Notes under the pieces: generated by a model
Told to the model about the DNA's origin: nothing
The model's database searches: none
The model's input: only the letters and a program-made list of their open reading frames with translations
Shown here: positions 24,518 through 31,484 of the stretch, one piece after another
How positions within the stretch are numbered: the first letter of the stretch is position 1
How the letters are laid out: the number at the start of each line of letters is the position of its first letter
Program-made: the position numbers and the translations under genes
NCBI RefSeq assembly: GCF_003385185.1
Contig: NZ_PQHZ01000022.1
Location: 1-64,000 of the forward strand
Source: Amycolatopsis palatopharyngis
GTDB lineage: Bacteria > Actinomycetota > Actinomycetes > Mycobacteriales > Pseudonocardiaceae
DNA: 64,000 bases
Direction of reading: 5' to 3'

Positions 24518-25780
24518 CTAGCTGGTCAGCGCCGATTTCGCAGTCCACTCCGGCCACGAGTAGGTCCAGTCGTGGTAGGCGCCGTCCCTCGGCCCGAGTT
24601 GCTGTGAGCTGCCCTCGATCTCGACCGGATCCCCGGTCAGTGCGCTGTCGAAGTACTCCTTGGCATCCTGCGGCGCCAGGTTCAGGCAGCCGTGGGAGAC
24701 ATTTTTGTTGCCCTGATCACTCACCGACCACGGGGCCGCGTGGGTGAACTCGCCGTTGTTGGAGATCCGGACCGCCCAGTCGACCTCGAAGTCCTCGTAG
24801 CCGTAGCCCGGATTGTTCATGAAGTACTTCGCGTGCTTGGTCATCACCACATGGGTACCGCTGCGGGTCACCCGGCCAGGATCGGAGTCGAGCCCGTAGC
24901 TGACGGGGTAGTCCGCGACCTGCTTGCCGTCGCGGATCACCTGCATCCGGTGGGTCTGGGTGTTGCCCTTGACGATCTGTGAGCGGCCGATCTCGAAATC
25001 GGCGGTCAGGTCGGCCTTCCCGTAGGCACCTTCGGCGAGCTCGAGGCCGTACAGCTTCGCGGTGAGTTTCACCTTTGTGTGCGGCGGCCAGTACTCCTTC
25101 GGCCGCCAGTGCACCGCTGTGTCGTTCTCCAGCCAGCCCCACGACCCTTCCGCGCTCGGCGTGGACTCGACGGTCAGCGCCTGCTCGATCGCGGCTTTGT
25201 TGGTGACCTTGGCCGGATTGCCCGCGCCGTCCCTGAACGTGATGCTGATCGGCATCGCGATGCCGTAGGTCTTGTCGTCGCCGACGTTGAGCTGACCGTG
25301 CAGTAGTTGCCGTGGCTGCACGGTGGTGAACGATCCGTTGATCGGGATTTCGCCGCCGTCGCCGGCAAGCGCGGTGCCCGACCAGGTGTAGGTCTTGCCG
25401 TAGCCGAGCGGCTCCGTGGCGGTCCAGGTGTGGTCGTCCTCGCTCGCCTCGCCCCTGACCTTCTTGCCCTCCGGGTTCGTCAGTGCGACCGAGGCCAGCG
25501 TGCCCTCGGCGACGGAGATCCGCACGGGGTCCGCCGGAGCCACGCCCGTCGCGCCGTCGGCGGGCTCGGTGCTCACCTGTGCTTCGGGGGCCGCGGGTGC
25601 CGGATTGCCCGCGGGCCTCGACGCGCTGTCCGGTGCATCGCCAGAGCAGGCCGCGAGACCCAACGTCAGAGCGAGCAGCAAAGCGGCGGGAGTGCTGCGA
25701 CGGGACCTGCGACGCCCGGATGTGTGCCCGCTCCTGGTTGTAGCGACGGCCGGACGTCTCCACGATGCCGACAAGATCAC
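24518..25780 (-). CDS. L,D-transpeptidase lipoprotein, LdtMt2-like
   Basis: This 420-aa protein has a lipobox GLAAC (Cys45). Two Ig-like domains follow (about residues 70-155 and 160-265), then a YkuD catalytic domain with the active-site motif SHGCLN (His363, Cys365). The layout equals mycobacterial LdtMt2-type enzymes, which make 3-3 cross-links in peptidoglycan and are targets of carbapenems. The enzyme acts outside the cytoplasmic membrane, anchored by lipid. A GTG start with AAGGGGG upstream was accepted; the long basic N-terminal part before the signal (about 30 residues) is unusual and a start nearer the signal is possible. It is divergent from the second cold-shock gene. Confidence 0.92.
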   Translation of the reverse strand: MILSASWRRPAVATTRSGHTSGRRRSRRSTPAALLLALTLGLAACSGDAPDSASRPAGNPAPAAPEAQVSTEPADGATGVAPADPVRISVAEGTLASVALTNPEGKKVRGEASEDDHTWTATEPLGYGKTYTWSGTALAGDGGEIPINGSFTTVQPRQLLHGQLNVGDDKTYGIAMPISITFRDGAGNPAKVTNKAAIEQALTVESTPSAEGSWGWLENDTAVHWRPKEYWPPHTKVKLTAKLYGLELAEGAYGKADLTADFEIGRSQIVKGNTQTHRMQVIRDGKQVADYPVSYGLDSDPGRVTRSGTHVVMTKHAKYFMNNPGYGYEDFEVDWAVRISNNGEFTHAAPWSVSDQGNKNVSHGCLNLAPQDAKEYFDSALTGDPVEIEGSSQQLGPRDGAYHDWTYSWPEWTAKSALTS

Positions 25781-26141
25781 TGATTGCCCCCTTCTCCCCG
25801 GTTACTCACACATGACGCACCGGAGCGGAGCGGCGTTGACCCGAGTGCCCGTGACTCGCGTCACTCTATGGAGTGAGCGGTGGGTATGCGCGGAGATGGT
25901 TCGCCGATCGACTGACGCCGTTGGTCCAACCGTTGGATGAGGGGTCCGGAACGCGCCAGATCCCGGTACGCTTTTCGGCAGGCCGTCGTTTTGCGTGTTC
26001 GTGGCTTCACACTCGCGGAACTTCTGACGCGAGCCCAGAGCCGGACACGCGCTCTTTGCTCGACTCGTTGGAACCGCCCGGGACGGCCCGGTCGCCACCT
26101 CGGTGACGGCCGATGCGGATCTGTAACGAGGAGTAAAGACG
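25781..26141. other. Control region and long leader upstream of the second cold-shock gene
   Basis: No gene is seen in these 361 bp. There is an 11-bp palindrome GTTGG-T-CCAAC at 25920-25930. The segment before the cold-shock start is long enough for an extended 5' leader of the type known for cold-shock mRNAs. GAGGAG precedes the GTG start. Confidence 0.4.
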
Positions 26142-26345
26142 GTGGCGCAAGGCACTGTGAAGTGGTTCAACGCCGAGAAGGGCTTCGGCTTCATCGCCCA
26201 GGATGGTGGCGAAGGCGACGTTTTCGTGCACTACTCGGAGATCGAGGGGCGCGGCTTCCGCACTCTCGAGGAGAACCAGCGCGTTGAGTTCGAGGTCGGT
26301 CAGGGTCAGAAGGGCCCGCAGGCGCAGAAGGTTCGTGCCCTGTAA
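26142..26345 (+). CDS. Cold-shock protein, CspA family (second copy)
   Basis: This 67-aa OB-fold protein, [20 protein letters not shown], has RNP motifs KGFGFI and VFVHY. It is closely related to the protein at 15734-15937. The GTG start is preceded by CGAGGAG. The most visible differences from the first copy are at the TPDNGG/AQDGGE loop and the C-terminus. It is an RNA chaperone by family. It has its own upstream control region and a hairpin terminator at 26362-26400, so it forms a single-gene transcript. Confidence 0.95.
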   Translation: MAQGTVKWFNAEKGFGFIAQDGGEGDVFVHYSEIEGRGFRTLEENQRVEFEVGQGQKGPQAQKVRAL

Positions 26346-26361
26346 CGGCTGTCCGTAACGT

Positions 26362-26400
26362 GTTCGGGCCCCGGCGGAGAAATCCGTCCGGGGCCCGAAC
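26362..26400. terminator. Bidirectional hairpin terminator
   Basis: Perfect 13-bp arms GTTCGGGCCCCGG / CCGGGGCCCGAAC surround a 13-base loop. It lies between the cold-shock gene and the convergent ribbon-helix-helix-like gene. Confidence 0.8.
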
Positions 26401-26421
26401 TCGTTGCCGGGCCGGACAGAC

Positions 26422-26841
26422 TCAGTGGCGGTTGTCCACCGGCTGCGGCCACTGCTGATCGAAGAAGTGCTCCTCGGTGTGCTGCTCCTCGAACTGGCGC
26501 AGCTGGGCCGAGGCCTGCCCCTCCCAGGAGAGGCGTTCCAGGATCCATTCCTGGGCCAGCGCCTGGGGAGAAGTGTCCCGGGCCGCGGCGATGTCCTTGA
26601 GTTGCTGGCTGGCGATGAGGTTCAGCCGGAGCTGGAAGACCTGGGCCTCGCCGAAACGCCGTCCGCTGCCCGTGCTTTCCGGGTCATCGGAGTCGGGGGC
26701 GAGTGCGGCGAGGTAACTGGTCAGCTCGTGGTCCTCGGCCGCCTCCTCCGCCTCGGTGGGTGCGGCGTTGCGATGGCGGCCCTGGCTCTCGGCCTTGGGG
26801 CCGCTCCGGCTGCTCAGTCGTCCTAGTGATGGAAGAGGCAC
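26422..26841 (-). CDS. Ribbon-helix-helix-like conserved protein
   Basis: This protein of about 139 aa has a C-terminal half that reads FQLRLNLIASQQLKDIAAARDTSPQALAQEWILERL, a short strand followed by two helices as in CopG/MetJ-type (RHH) DNA-binding domains. The N-terminal part is charged and probably disordered (AAPTEAEEAAEDHEL). I recognise similar proteins in actinomycetes but know no function. The start is uncertain: the frame stays open far upstream with poor sequence, and GTG at 26841 is the most plausible start although its ribosome-binding site is weak. The inverted repeat GTTTCG-AC-CGAAAC just upstream (26862-26875) could be an autoregulatory operator. Confidence 0.6.
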   Translation of the reverse strand: MPLPSLGRLSSRSGPKAESQGRHRNAAPTEAEEAAEDHELTSYLAALAPDSDDPESTGSGRRFGEAQVFQLRLNLIASQQLKDIAAARDTSPQALAQEWILERLSWEGQASAQLRQFEEQHTEEHFFDQQWPQPVDNRH

Positions 26842-27301
26842 CCCGACACGATAACGGTAAGGTTTCGACCGAAACGTCCTTGTGACACGTCCCACACGGT
26901 GTGTCGTAAAAACCTCGACATCTCTAGGCCGATTGGCTGAGCTGCAGCAGCGAGGGGCAATGTGCCAGCGACTGTCAGTAGTCAGTGCAAGGTGCAGACA
27001 TGGAGAGGCCCCCGCGCCAGGGGGAGGAACGCGGGGGCCGGAGGGGATCTCCACAGGCGCTGACCGGGGGTGTGTCAGCACGTTGATTGTTACATGACAT
27101 GGCGCGCCTAGGCGAGTGCACGAGCGGAAAAAACCTCCCGTGCCGTCATGTGCTCGTTGCCGACCGTTCATCTTCAACAGTGACCGGATGGCGGCTCAAG
27201 CCACGCAGAGTGCCAGGAGGTTCACTCTCCGGGGGGCTGTGACGCGGTTCGCGTGCTCGCTAGCCTCGCGGCCAAGTGATTCCGACGCACGTGGAGGAGC
27301 A
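26842..27301. other. Intergenic region with several inverted repeats
   Basis: No gene is seen in 460 bp. It holds GTTTCG-AC-CGAAAC (26862-26875), CACAC-G-GTGTG (26893-26903) and a perfect GC-rich hairpin GGCCCCCGCG / CGCGGGGGCC (27007-27039) that could terminate leftward or rightward transcripts. An AT-rich stretch near 27080-27095 (GTTGATTGTTACATGAC) could be promoter DNA. Confidence 0.45.
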
Positions 27302-27544
27302 ATGAGCGGGTCTCTCGAAGTTCGACAGTTCCTCCTGCGGCAGGAGGGTGGCGAGGGCGTGGTCGGTGGAGTGCCGGCCCAGCGGACGAGTGCCGCCGAC
27401 GCCGCTCGCATCTCTGACGACCAGGTGCGCCGGGCCAGACTGGCCGTGGCTCGGGGTGCGTACGGCGTCGACGACTGCGCCGAGCTGCTGGACATGCTCG
27501 GTCTCGCGCCGGACGGCGAAGGGCATCCACCAGTGCAGCGCTGA
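27302..27544 (+). CDS. Small conserved actinobacterial protein, 80 aa
   Basis: The ATG is preceded by GGAGG at six bases. The product has a Gln/Gly-rich first half (SLEVRQFLLRQEGGEGVVGG) and a helical second half (ARISDDQVRRARLAVARGAYGVDDCAELLDMLGL) that looks like a compact two-helix unit. No membrane segment or signal peptide is seen. I recognise the DDQVRRARLxVA...CAELLDMLGL type as recurrent in actinomycetes but know no function. It stands between the ribbon-helix-helix region and the SCO6745-type gene, with about 200 bp on the right that includes the latter's promoter. Confidence 0.7.
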   Translation: MSGSLEVRQFLLRQEGGEGVVGGVPAQRTSAADAARISDDQVRRARLAVARGAYGVDDCAELLDMLGLAPDGEGHPPVQR

Positions 27545-27700
27545 TCCGCGCAGAGGCGATCGAACAGGTGCTGCCCAGGTGCGCACCCCCTGGTCGCGCG
27601 CCTGAGCAGCACCAAGAAAAGGTACTGCGATACGCCGTTTCGGGCAATCGATTGCTTCTGTCCAGCGTGTCCTGATCTCCCGTTCTGTCCGAATACGCTG

Positions 27701-27728
27701 TTGACGAGTTTGATAACGGTGTTACGGT
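27701..27728 (+). promoter_or_regulatory. Promoter with embedded operator-like palindrome
   Basis: TTGACG (27701-27706), a 16-bp spacer and TACGGT (27723-27728) form a SigA-like promoter 24 bp before the SCO6745-type start codon. The palindrome TAAC-GGT-GTTA at 27714-27724 overlaps the spacer and -10 element, where a bound protein would block RNA polymerase. Confidence 0.5.
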
Positions 27729-27752
27729 CATGCGTGACGAGAGGAGTCACGC

Positions 27753-28541
27753 ATGAGCCAGGGCGCGACCATCAGCGAATCCACCGAGCTCGCCTGCGAC
27801 ATACGCGGATACGTCCAGCGTTGGGGCGGCGCCTTCATGACCGCTCCCGAGATGGCCGAGGTCGAGCAGGAGGCCGGGCTCGGGTCCAAGGCGCTGTACC
27901 TGCGCGGACGTTCGGCGGTCCTCGGCGACCCGGCTCCGGCGGTGGTTGCCGACGTCTTCGGTATTTTTCCCGGCTGGTTGTTCGATCTGCTGCTGCCCGC
28001 GGCCGTACAGGCGATATCCGCGCCGGATGCGGTCGAGGCCTATCGGGAGGCGCTCGGCAGATGGGCGCGAGCGCGCCTGGGGGCTGTCGAGGAGCCCGGC
28101 CGATTGGCGGCCCTGCTGAGACGGCTCGTCGACTGTGCCGACCCCAGTGGACTGGCCTTGTTCTCGGGATGGCGCAGTGCCGCGTGGCCGTCCGGCGAGC
28201 CCGAGCGCGTGGCGCACGGACTGATGATGTTGCGGGAGTACCGGGGCGGGTTGCACTTCGCCGCGCTGCGGTCGGTCGGGCTGTCGATCAGTGAAGCGGT
28301 GGTCGCGGATCCGGAAGGCGGTCGCGGGCGGCTGCTGCGCACGGCGTGGCAGCCGGAGGCCGCGGACGAGTTGATTGCCCGGGCTTCGGCGGTTCCGGAT
28401 CTGCACGAGCGGTGGCGGCGAGCCGAGGGGCTGACCGACGAGCGGATGGGCGAGCTGCTGGCCGCGGCACTCGACGGCGCGGAGCAGGTGGAGTTGCGAC
28501 AGCGCCTGCGAGTCCTGGACGAGGTGGCCGGGCGAGCATGA
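27753..28541 (+). CDS. SCO6745-family protein
   Basis: This 262-aa soluble helical protein matches the SCO6745 family pattern: an N-terminal MAEVEQEAGLGSKALYLRGRSAVLGDPAPAVVADVFGIFPGWLFDLLLP block, where most members have EEAGL...YFAGRAAPLG, then LMMLREYRGGLHFAALRSVGLS and a C-terminal LTDERMGELLAAAL. The family is common in actinomycetes; its function is unknown, and some members are annotated as helix-turn-helix-like. GAGAGGAG precedes the ATG. The promoter carries an operator-like palindrome. It converges with the dehalogenase-like gene with 19 bp between them. Confidence 0.82.
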   Translation: MSQGATISESTELACDIRGYVQRWGGAFMTAPEMAEVEQEAGLGSKALYLRGRSAVLGDPAPAVVADVFGIFPGWLFDLLLPAAVQAISAPDAVEAYREALGRWARARLGAVEEPGRLAALLRRLVDCADPSGLALFSGWRSAAWPSGEPERVAHGLMMLREYRGGLHFAALRSVGLSISEAVVADPEGGRGRLLRTAWQPEAADELIARASAVPDLHERWRRAEGLTDERMGELLAAALDGAEQVELRQRLRVLDEVAGRA

Positions 28542-28560
28542 GTGTTTGCCGCCGCGCGGA

Positions 28561-29430
28561 TCAGTCGCGGAAGAAGGTGCGCAACTCGTTCGCAAGCTGC
28601 TCCGGAGCCTCCTCGGCCAGGTGATGACCGGAGTCGATCGTCGCCGTCCGTACGTCGTCGGCCCAGCCGCGCCAGATCGCGCCGATGTCGTCGTAGAGGT
28701 CGCCGAGGTCGTCCCGCAGGGACCACAGCGCGAGCACCGGACAGCGGATGCGCCGCCCGGCGGCCTTGTCGGCGTCGTCGGCGGCGCGGTCGACACCAAG
28801 TCCGGCGCGGTAGTCCTCGAGCATCGCCCGGACGGTGTTCGGGTTGTGGATGGCGCGGTGGAAGTCGGCGAAGTTCTCCGCGCCGAGTCGCTCCGGTGAG
28901 TTCTTCGACCCGGTGGCGTACCACCGATCGGGGTCGGCGTTGATCAGTCGCTCCGGGTGCTCGGGCTGGGCGAAGAAGAACCAGTGGTACCAGGCCTTGG
29001 CGAACCGGGCGTCGCAGCGGGCGAGCGCCTCGCCGATGGGTACGCAGTCGAGCGCGGCGAGCGCACGTACCCGGTCGGGATGGTCGAGCGCGAGCCGGAA
29101 CGCCACGTAGCTGCCCCGATCGTGGCCGGCCACGGCGAAGCCGGTGTGACCGAGCGCACTCATCAGCTTCGCGCAGTCGCCGGCCATCGCCCGCTTGCTG
29201 TAGGGCGCGTGATCGGCGGTGGTCGCGGGCTTCGAGGACTGGCCGTAGCCGCGTAGGTCAGGGCAGACGACGGTGAAGTCCGAGCTCAGCAGGGGTGCGA
29301 CGCGGTGCCAGGTGGTGTGGGTCCGGGGATGACCGTGGAGGAGGAGTACGGCGGGCCCCGAGCCGCCCCACCGGACGCGGAGCTCCACGTCGCCGATGTC
29401 GATACGCTCAAGGGTGAAATCTGCGAACAT
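28561..29430 (-). CDS. Alpha/beta hydrolase, haloacetate dehalogenase-like
   Basis: This 289-aa alpha/beta-hydrolase has HGHPRTHTTWH (oxyanion loop with HGxPxxxxxW), then AGHDRGSYVAFRLALDHPDRV, where Asp104 is the nucleophile (HDRG rather than Ser in GxSxG). YHWFFFAQPEHPERL contains the His149-Trp150 pair known in fluoroacetate dehalogenases, and the catalytic His is near the C-terminal SGHHLAEEAP. Fluoroacetate or haloacetate dehalogenase activity is therefore plausible, although the second halide-binding Arg of the GHDRGxR motif is replaced by Tyr, so the substrate may differ. It is cytoplasmic, single-gene, and convergent with the SCO6745-type gene. Confidence 0.85.
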   Translation of the reverse strand: MFADFTLERIDIGDVELRVRWGGSGPAVLLLHGHPRTHTTWHRVAPLLSSDFTVVCPDLRGYGQSSKPATTADHAPYSKRAMAGDCAKLMSALGHTGFAVAGHDRGSYVAFRLALDHPDRVRALAALDCVPIGEALARCDARFAKAWYHWFFFAQPEHPERLINADPDRWYATGSKNSPERLGAENFADFHRAIHNPNTVRAMLEDYRAGLGVDRAADDADKAAGRRIRCPVLALWSLRDDLGDLYDDIGAIWRGWADDVRTATIDSGHHLAEEAPEQLANELRTFFRD

Positions 29431-29570
29431 GTGGGGAGAATGCCCAGGTAGGAGAGCTTCACGCCAGGTTTGCGCCCCCGTCGTAAAGGGCGTGGACGGA
29501 TGCCCTATGCTTGTAATCGCTCCCGGGGGGACCTGAGAGCACGGTCGTCCGGCTCGCCGAAACAGACCGG

Positions 29571-29643
29571 GCTCCCATCGTCCAGCGGCCTAGGACTCCG
29601 CCCTTTCAAGGCGGCAACGCGGGTTCGAATCCCGTTGGGAGTA
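29571..29643 (+). tRNA. tRNA-Glu(TTC)
   Basis: Acceptor GCTCCCA pairs with TGGGAGT (first pair G-U). The anticodon arm is CCGCC-CTTTCAA-GGCGG with anticodon TTC, and the T-arm contains GGTTCGAATCC. The 3' CCA is not encoded. It is first of three closely spaced tRNAs. Confidence 0.93.
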
Positions 29644-29657
29644 CGCAGTACAAGTAA

Positions 29658-29731
29658 GGCCCTGTGGCGCAGTTGGTTAGCGCGTCGCCCTGTCACGGCG
29701 AAGGTCGCGGGTTCGAGTCCCGTCAGGGTCG
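29658..29731 (+). tRNA. tRNA-Asp(GTC)
   Basis: Acceptor GGCCCTG pairs with CAGGGTC. The anticodon loop is CTGTCAC with anticodon GTC, and the T-arm contains GGTTCGAGTCC. It starts 14 bp after tRNA-Glu, consistent with one precursor transcript. Confidence 0.93.
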
Positions 29732-29761
29732 CTTTACGTTCGGCTACTAGCCGGCGTTACC

Positions 29762-29835
29762 GGCCAGGTAGCTCAGTTGGTACGAGCGTCCGCCTGAAAA
29801 GCGGAAGGTCGCCGGTTCGACCCCGGCCCTGGCCA
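29762..29835 (+). tRNA. tRNA-Phe(GAA)
   Basis: Acceptor GGCCAGG pairs with CCTGGCC. The anticodon loop is CTGAAAA with anticodon GAA, and the T-arm contains GGTTCGACCCC. It is the last tRNA of the cluster, followed by an intrinsic terminator. Confidence 0.92.
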
Positions 29836-29851
29836 CCTTCCGTAGAGCCAC

Positions 29852-29887
29852 AAAAAACCGCCCCGACCCAGGTCAGGGCGGTTTTTT
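29852..29887 (+). terminator. Intrinsic terminator of the tRNA cluster
   Basis: AAAAAACCGCCC and its near-perfect complement GGGCGGTTTTTT flank a GACC/GGTC inner stem. The U-tract on either strand allows bidirectional termination. Confidence 0.88.
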
Positions 29888-29944
29888 CATGTCCGGATAC
29901 GGCCGCGTCGTGGACGCGGCACCCCGACGACGCGCTACCCGTGA

Positions 29945-29968
29945 TCGCACTTTCCCGGGAAAGTGCGA
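29945..29968. repeat. Perfect 24-bp palindrome, TTTCCCGGGAAA family
   Basis: TCGCACTTTCCC followed by its exact complement lies between the tRNA cluster and the convergent small membrane-protein gene. It is identical, including flanking TGA, to the copy at 57040-57063, with variants at 21056, 50131 and 50166. Confidence 0.85.
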
Positions 29969-29984
29969 ACGGGCCGTCGCTCGG

Positions 29985-30170
29985 TCAGCGGCTGCGGCTG
30001 CGGCGGAGGTAGCGGAACAGGAAGACCAGCAGTAGTCCGATCAGCACTCCGTAGATGAGGCTCTCCCACCAGAGGCGTGCGGGGAACTGCCAGTCGTAGT
30101 AGAGCCCGGCTCGGGCGAGTACGGAGATGATCACGGCGGCCGGCAGGACAGACCACTCCTGCCAGGTCAT
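29985..30170 (-). CDS. Small single/two-helix membrane protein, 61 aa
   Basis: The ATG at 30170 follows GGAAGAG. The protein has two hydrophobic stretches, SVLPAAVIISVLARAGLYY and LWWESLIYGVLIGLLLVFLF, followed by a basic tail RYLRRSRSR that should stay in the cytoplasm. No family was recognised. A longer frame starting 14 codons upstream is open but lacks a good ribosome-binding site. It ends beside the 24-bp palindrome. Confidence 0.62.
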   Translation of the reverse strand: MTWQEWSVLPAAVIISVLARAGLYYDWQFPARLWWESLIYGVLIGLLLVFLFRYLRRSRSR

Positions 30171-30245
30171 TGCTCTTCCGCCACTGTTCTTCATCGAGTG
30201 CCATTGAGCCACACCACCCGTGGCGGCGGACGGGCGGGACTTCCG

Positions 30246-30662
30246 TCAGCCGACGTCGCGCTTGTTGAGTGTCAGTTCGTGCGGCTCGGTTTCCAGGTCG
30301 TCGATGCCGAAGCTGATGATGCGCTGCGGGTGGATGCGGATGATCGGGCCGCGAAAGTTCCCCGAGCTGTCGGCCGGGTTCTCGATCGCCTCGGCGTACC
30401 CGCGAATCTCGAGGCAACGCACCCGCCACGGGTCGATCGACGCGAGGTCGTCGACCACGAACGCCACCCTGCCGTTGGCGGCCACGTTTCGGAACTTCTG
30501 GCTCGTCGCCATGTTGTATCCGCCGATGTCGATCGTCCCGGTCTCCTCGTTGAGGCCGAATCCGACCGGGGACACCTGCAGCGTCCCGTTCGGCTGCGCG
30601 GTCGCCAGCCTGCCCAGTCGCTGCGACTTCAGGTAGCCCGCTTCTTCCTGCGTGAACGTCAT
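30246..30662 (-). CDS. PPOX-class F420-dependent oxidoreductase
   Basis: This 138-aa split-barrel flavin/F420-binding protein reads RLGRLATAQPNGTLQVSPVGFGLNEETGTIDIGGYNM, then SQKFRNVAANGRVAFVVDDLAS and VRCLEIRGYAEAI. This is the pattern of the TIGR03618-type PPOX class (Rv1155-like), which binds F420 or FMN and reduces diverse substrates. The start at 30662 follows AGGTG; an ATG 11 codons upstream is possible. It lies 75 bp upstream of the small membrane-protein gene on the same strand. Actinobacterial F420 use is supported elsewhere in the window by the genes at 43532 and 49077. Confidence 0.85.
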   Translation of the reverse strand: MTFTQEEAGYLKSQRLGRLATAQPNGTLQVSPVGFGLNEETGTIDIGGYNMATSQKFRNVAANGRVAFVVDDLASIDPWRVRCLEIRGYAEAIENPADSSGNFRGPIIRIHPQRIISFGIDDLETEPHELTLNKRDVG

Positions 30663-30853
30663 CGTGGTCACCTCTCTGATTGCCTTCTCGGCCATCCTGT
30701 TACCTCTACATTGGTTGAGGTCAAGCGGTGGCCTTCGCGCTCAGCCGCCCCAGCACAGCCGCCAGAGCGCTCTTCACCGTTGTCCCGATTTCTGTCTCGC
30801 CCTGACCCCTGCCTGCGGTACTGCTTGATCGGTTCCACGGTTATCGTCCGGAC

Positions 30854-31393
30854 ATGTCCCCGACCCTCACCCGCGGCTCAGGAAGGCTGTTGCGTGGCGG
30901 GGTCGCGGGGATCTCGACCGGTGCACTCGCGTTGCTGGCACACGCCGAGGCCGGGGCTGCGCTGCCGGGTCCTGCCGTGTTCGTGCCGCCCGTTCTGCTC
31001 ATGGGACTGATCGCTGCCGGGTTTGGTCGCCGCGAACGCGGTCCGTGGACGATTCTCGCCCTGGTCGGCGCGGGACAGCTGGCCATGCACACGCTCCTTT
31101 CGATGACCGTTTCCCACCCGCAGGTCCACGGCCACACCGGTGACAGCCCGGAGCTCATGCTCGCCGCGCACGTGCTGGCCACCCTCGTCGTGGTCACCGT
31201 GCTGACCGGCGCAGAGCGCGCGATGTTCCTGCTGGTTGCCGTGCTGATGTCCCGGCTGCCACGCAGGCCGGTACCGCTGCCAGCCACCGCGCCGTTGCGG
31301 CTCGCGCCAATCGCGCAGCCTCTTCTGCGGCCGGTTTCCAACGTGCTGCGCCGCAGGGTGCAGACCCGACGCGGGCCGCCGGCGCGCCGCTGA
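30854..31393 (+). CDS. Conserved integral membrane protein beside a PepSY gene
   Basis: This 179-aa protein has about four hydrophobic helices (GVAGISTGALALLAHAEAG; VFVPPVLLMGLIAAGFG; WTILALVGAGQLAMHTLLSM; LMLAAHVLATLVVVTVLTGAE). A His-containing loop (HPQVHGHTGD) and a basic C-terminal tail follow. It lies 92 bp before a PepSY-associated membrane protein gene. Similar pairs occur in actinomycete loci linked to copper handling in my recollection, but no CopC, CopZ or YcnI gene is adjacent here, so that link is weak. The His residues could bind metal. Function is unknown. Confidence 0.7.
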   Translation: MSPTLTRGSGRLLRGGVAGISTGALALLAHAEAGAALPGPAVFVPPVLLMGLIAAGFGRRERGPWTILALVGAGQLAMHTLLSMTVSHPQVHGHTGDSPELMLAAHVLATLVVVTVLTGAERAMFLLVAVLMSRLPRRPVPLPATAPLRLAPIAQPLLRPVSNVLRRRVQTRRGPPARR

Positions 31394-31484
31394 TCGAGCG
31401 TCGTCCACCCGCACCGCATCGCGCCCGGCTTCCGGCTGCGCCTCGCGGTCCTCCACCCTGCACCGAACCAGGAGTCCATCGCCC

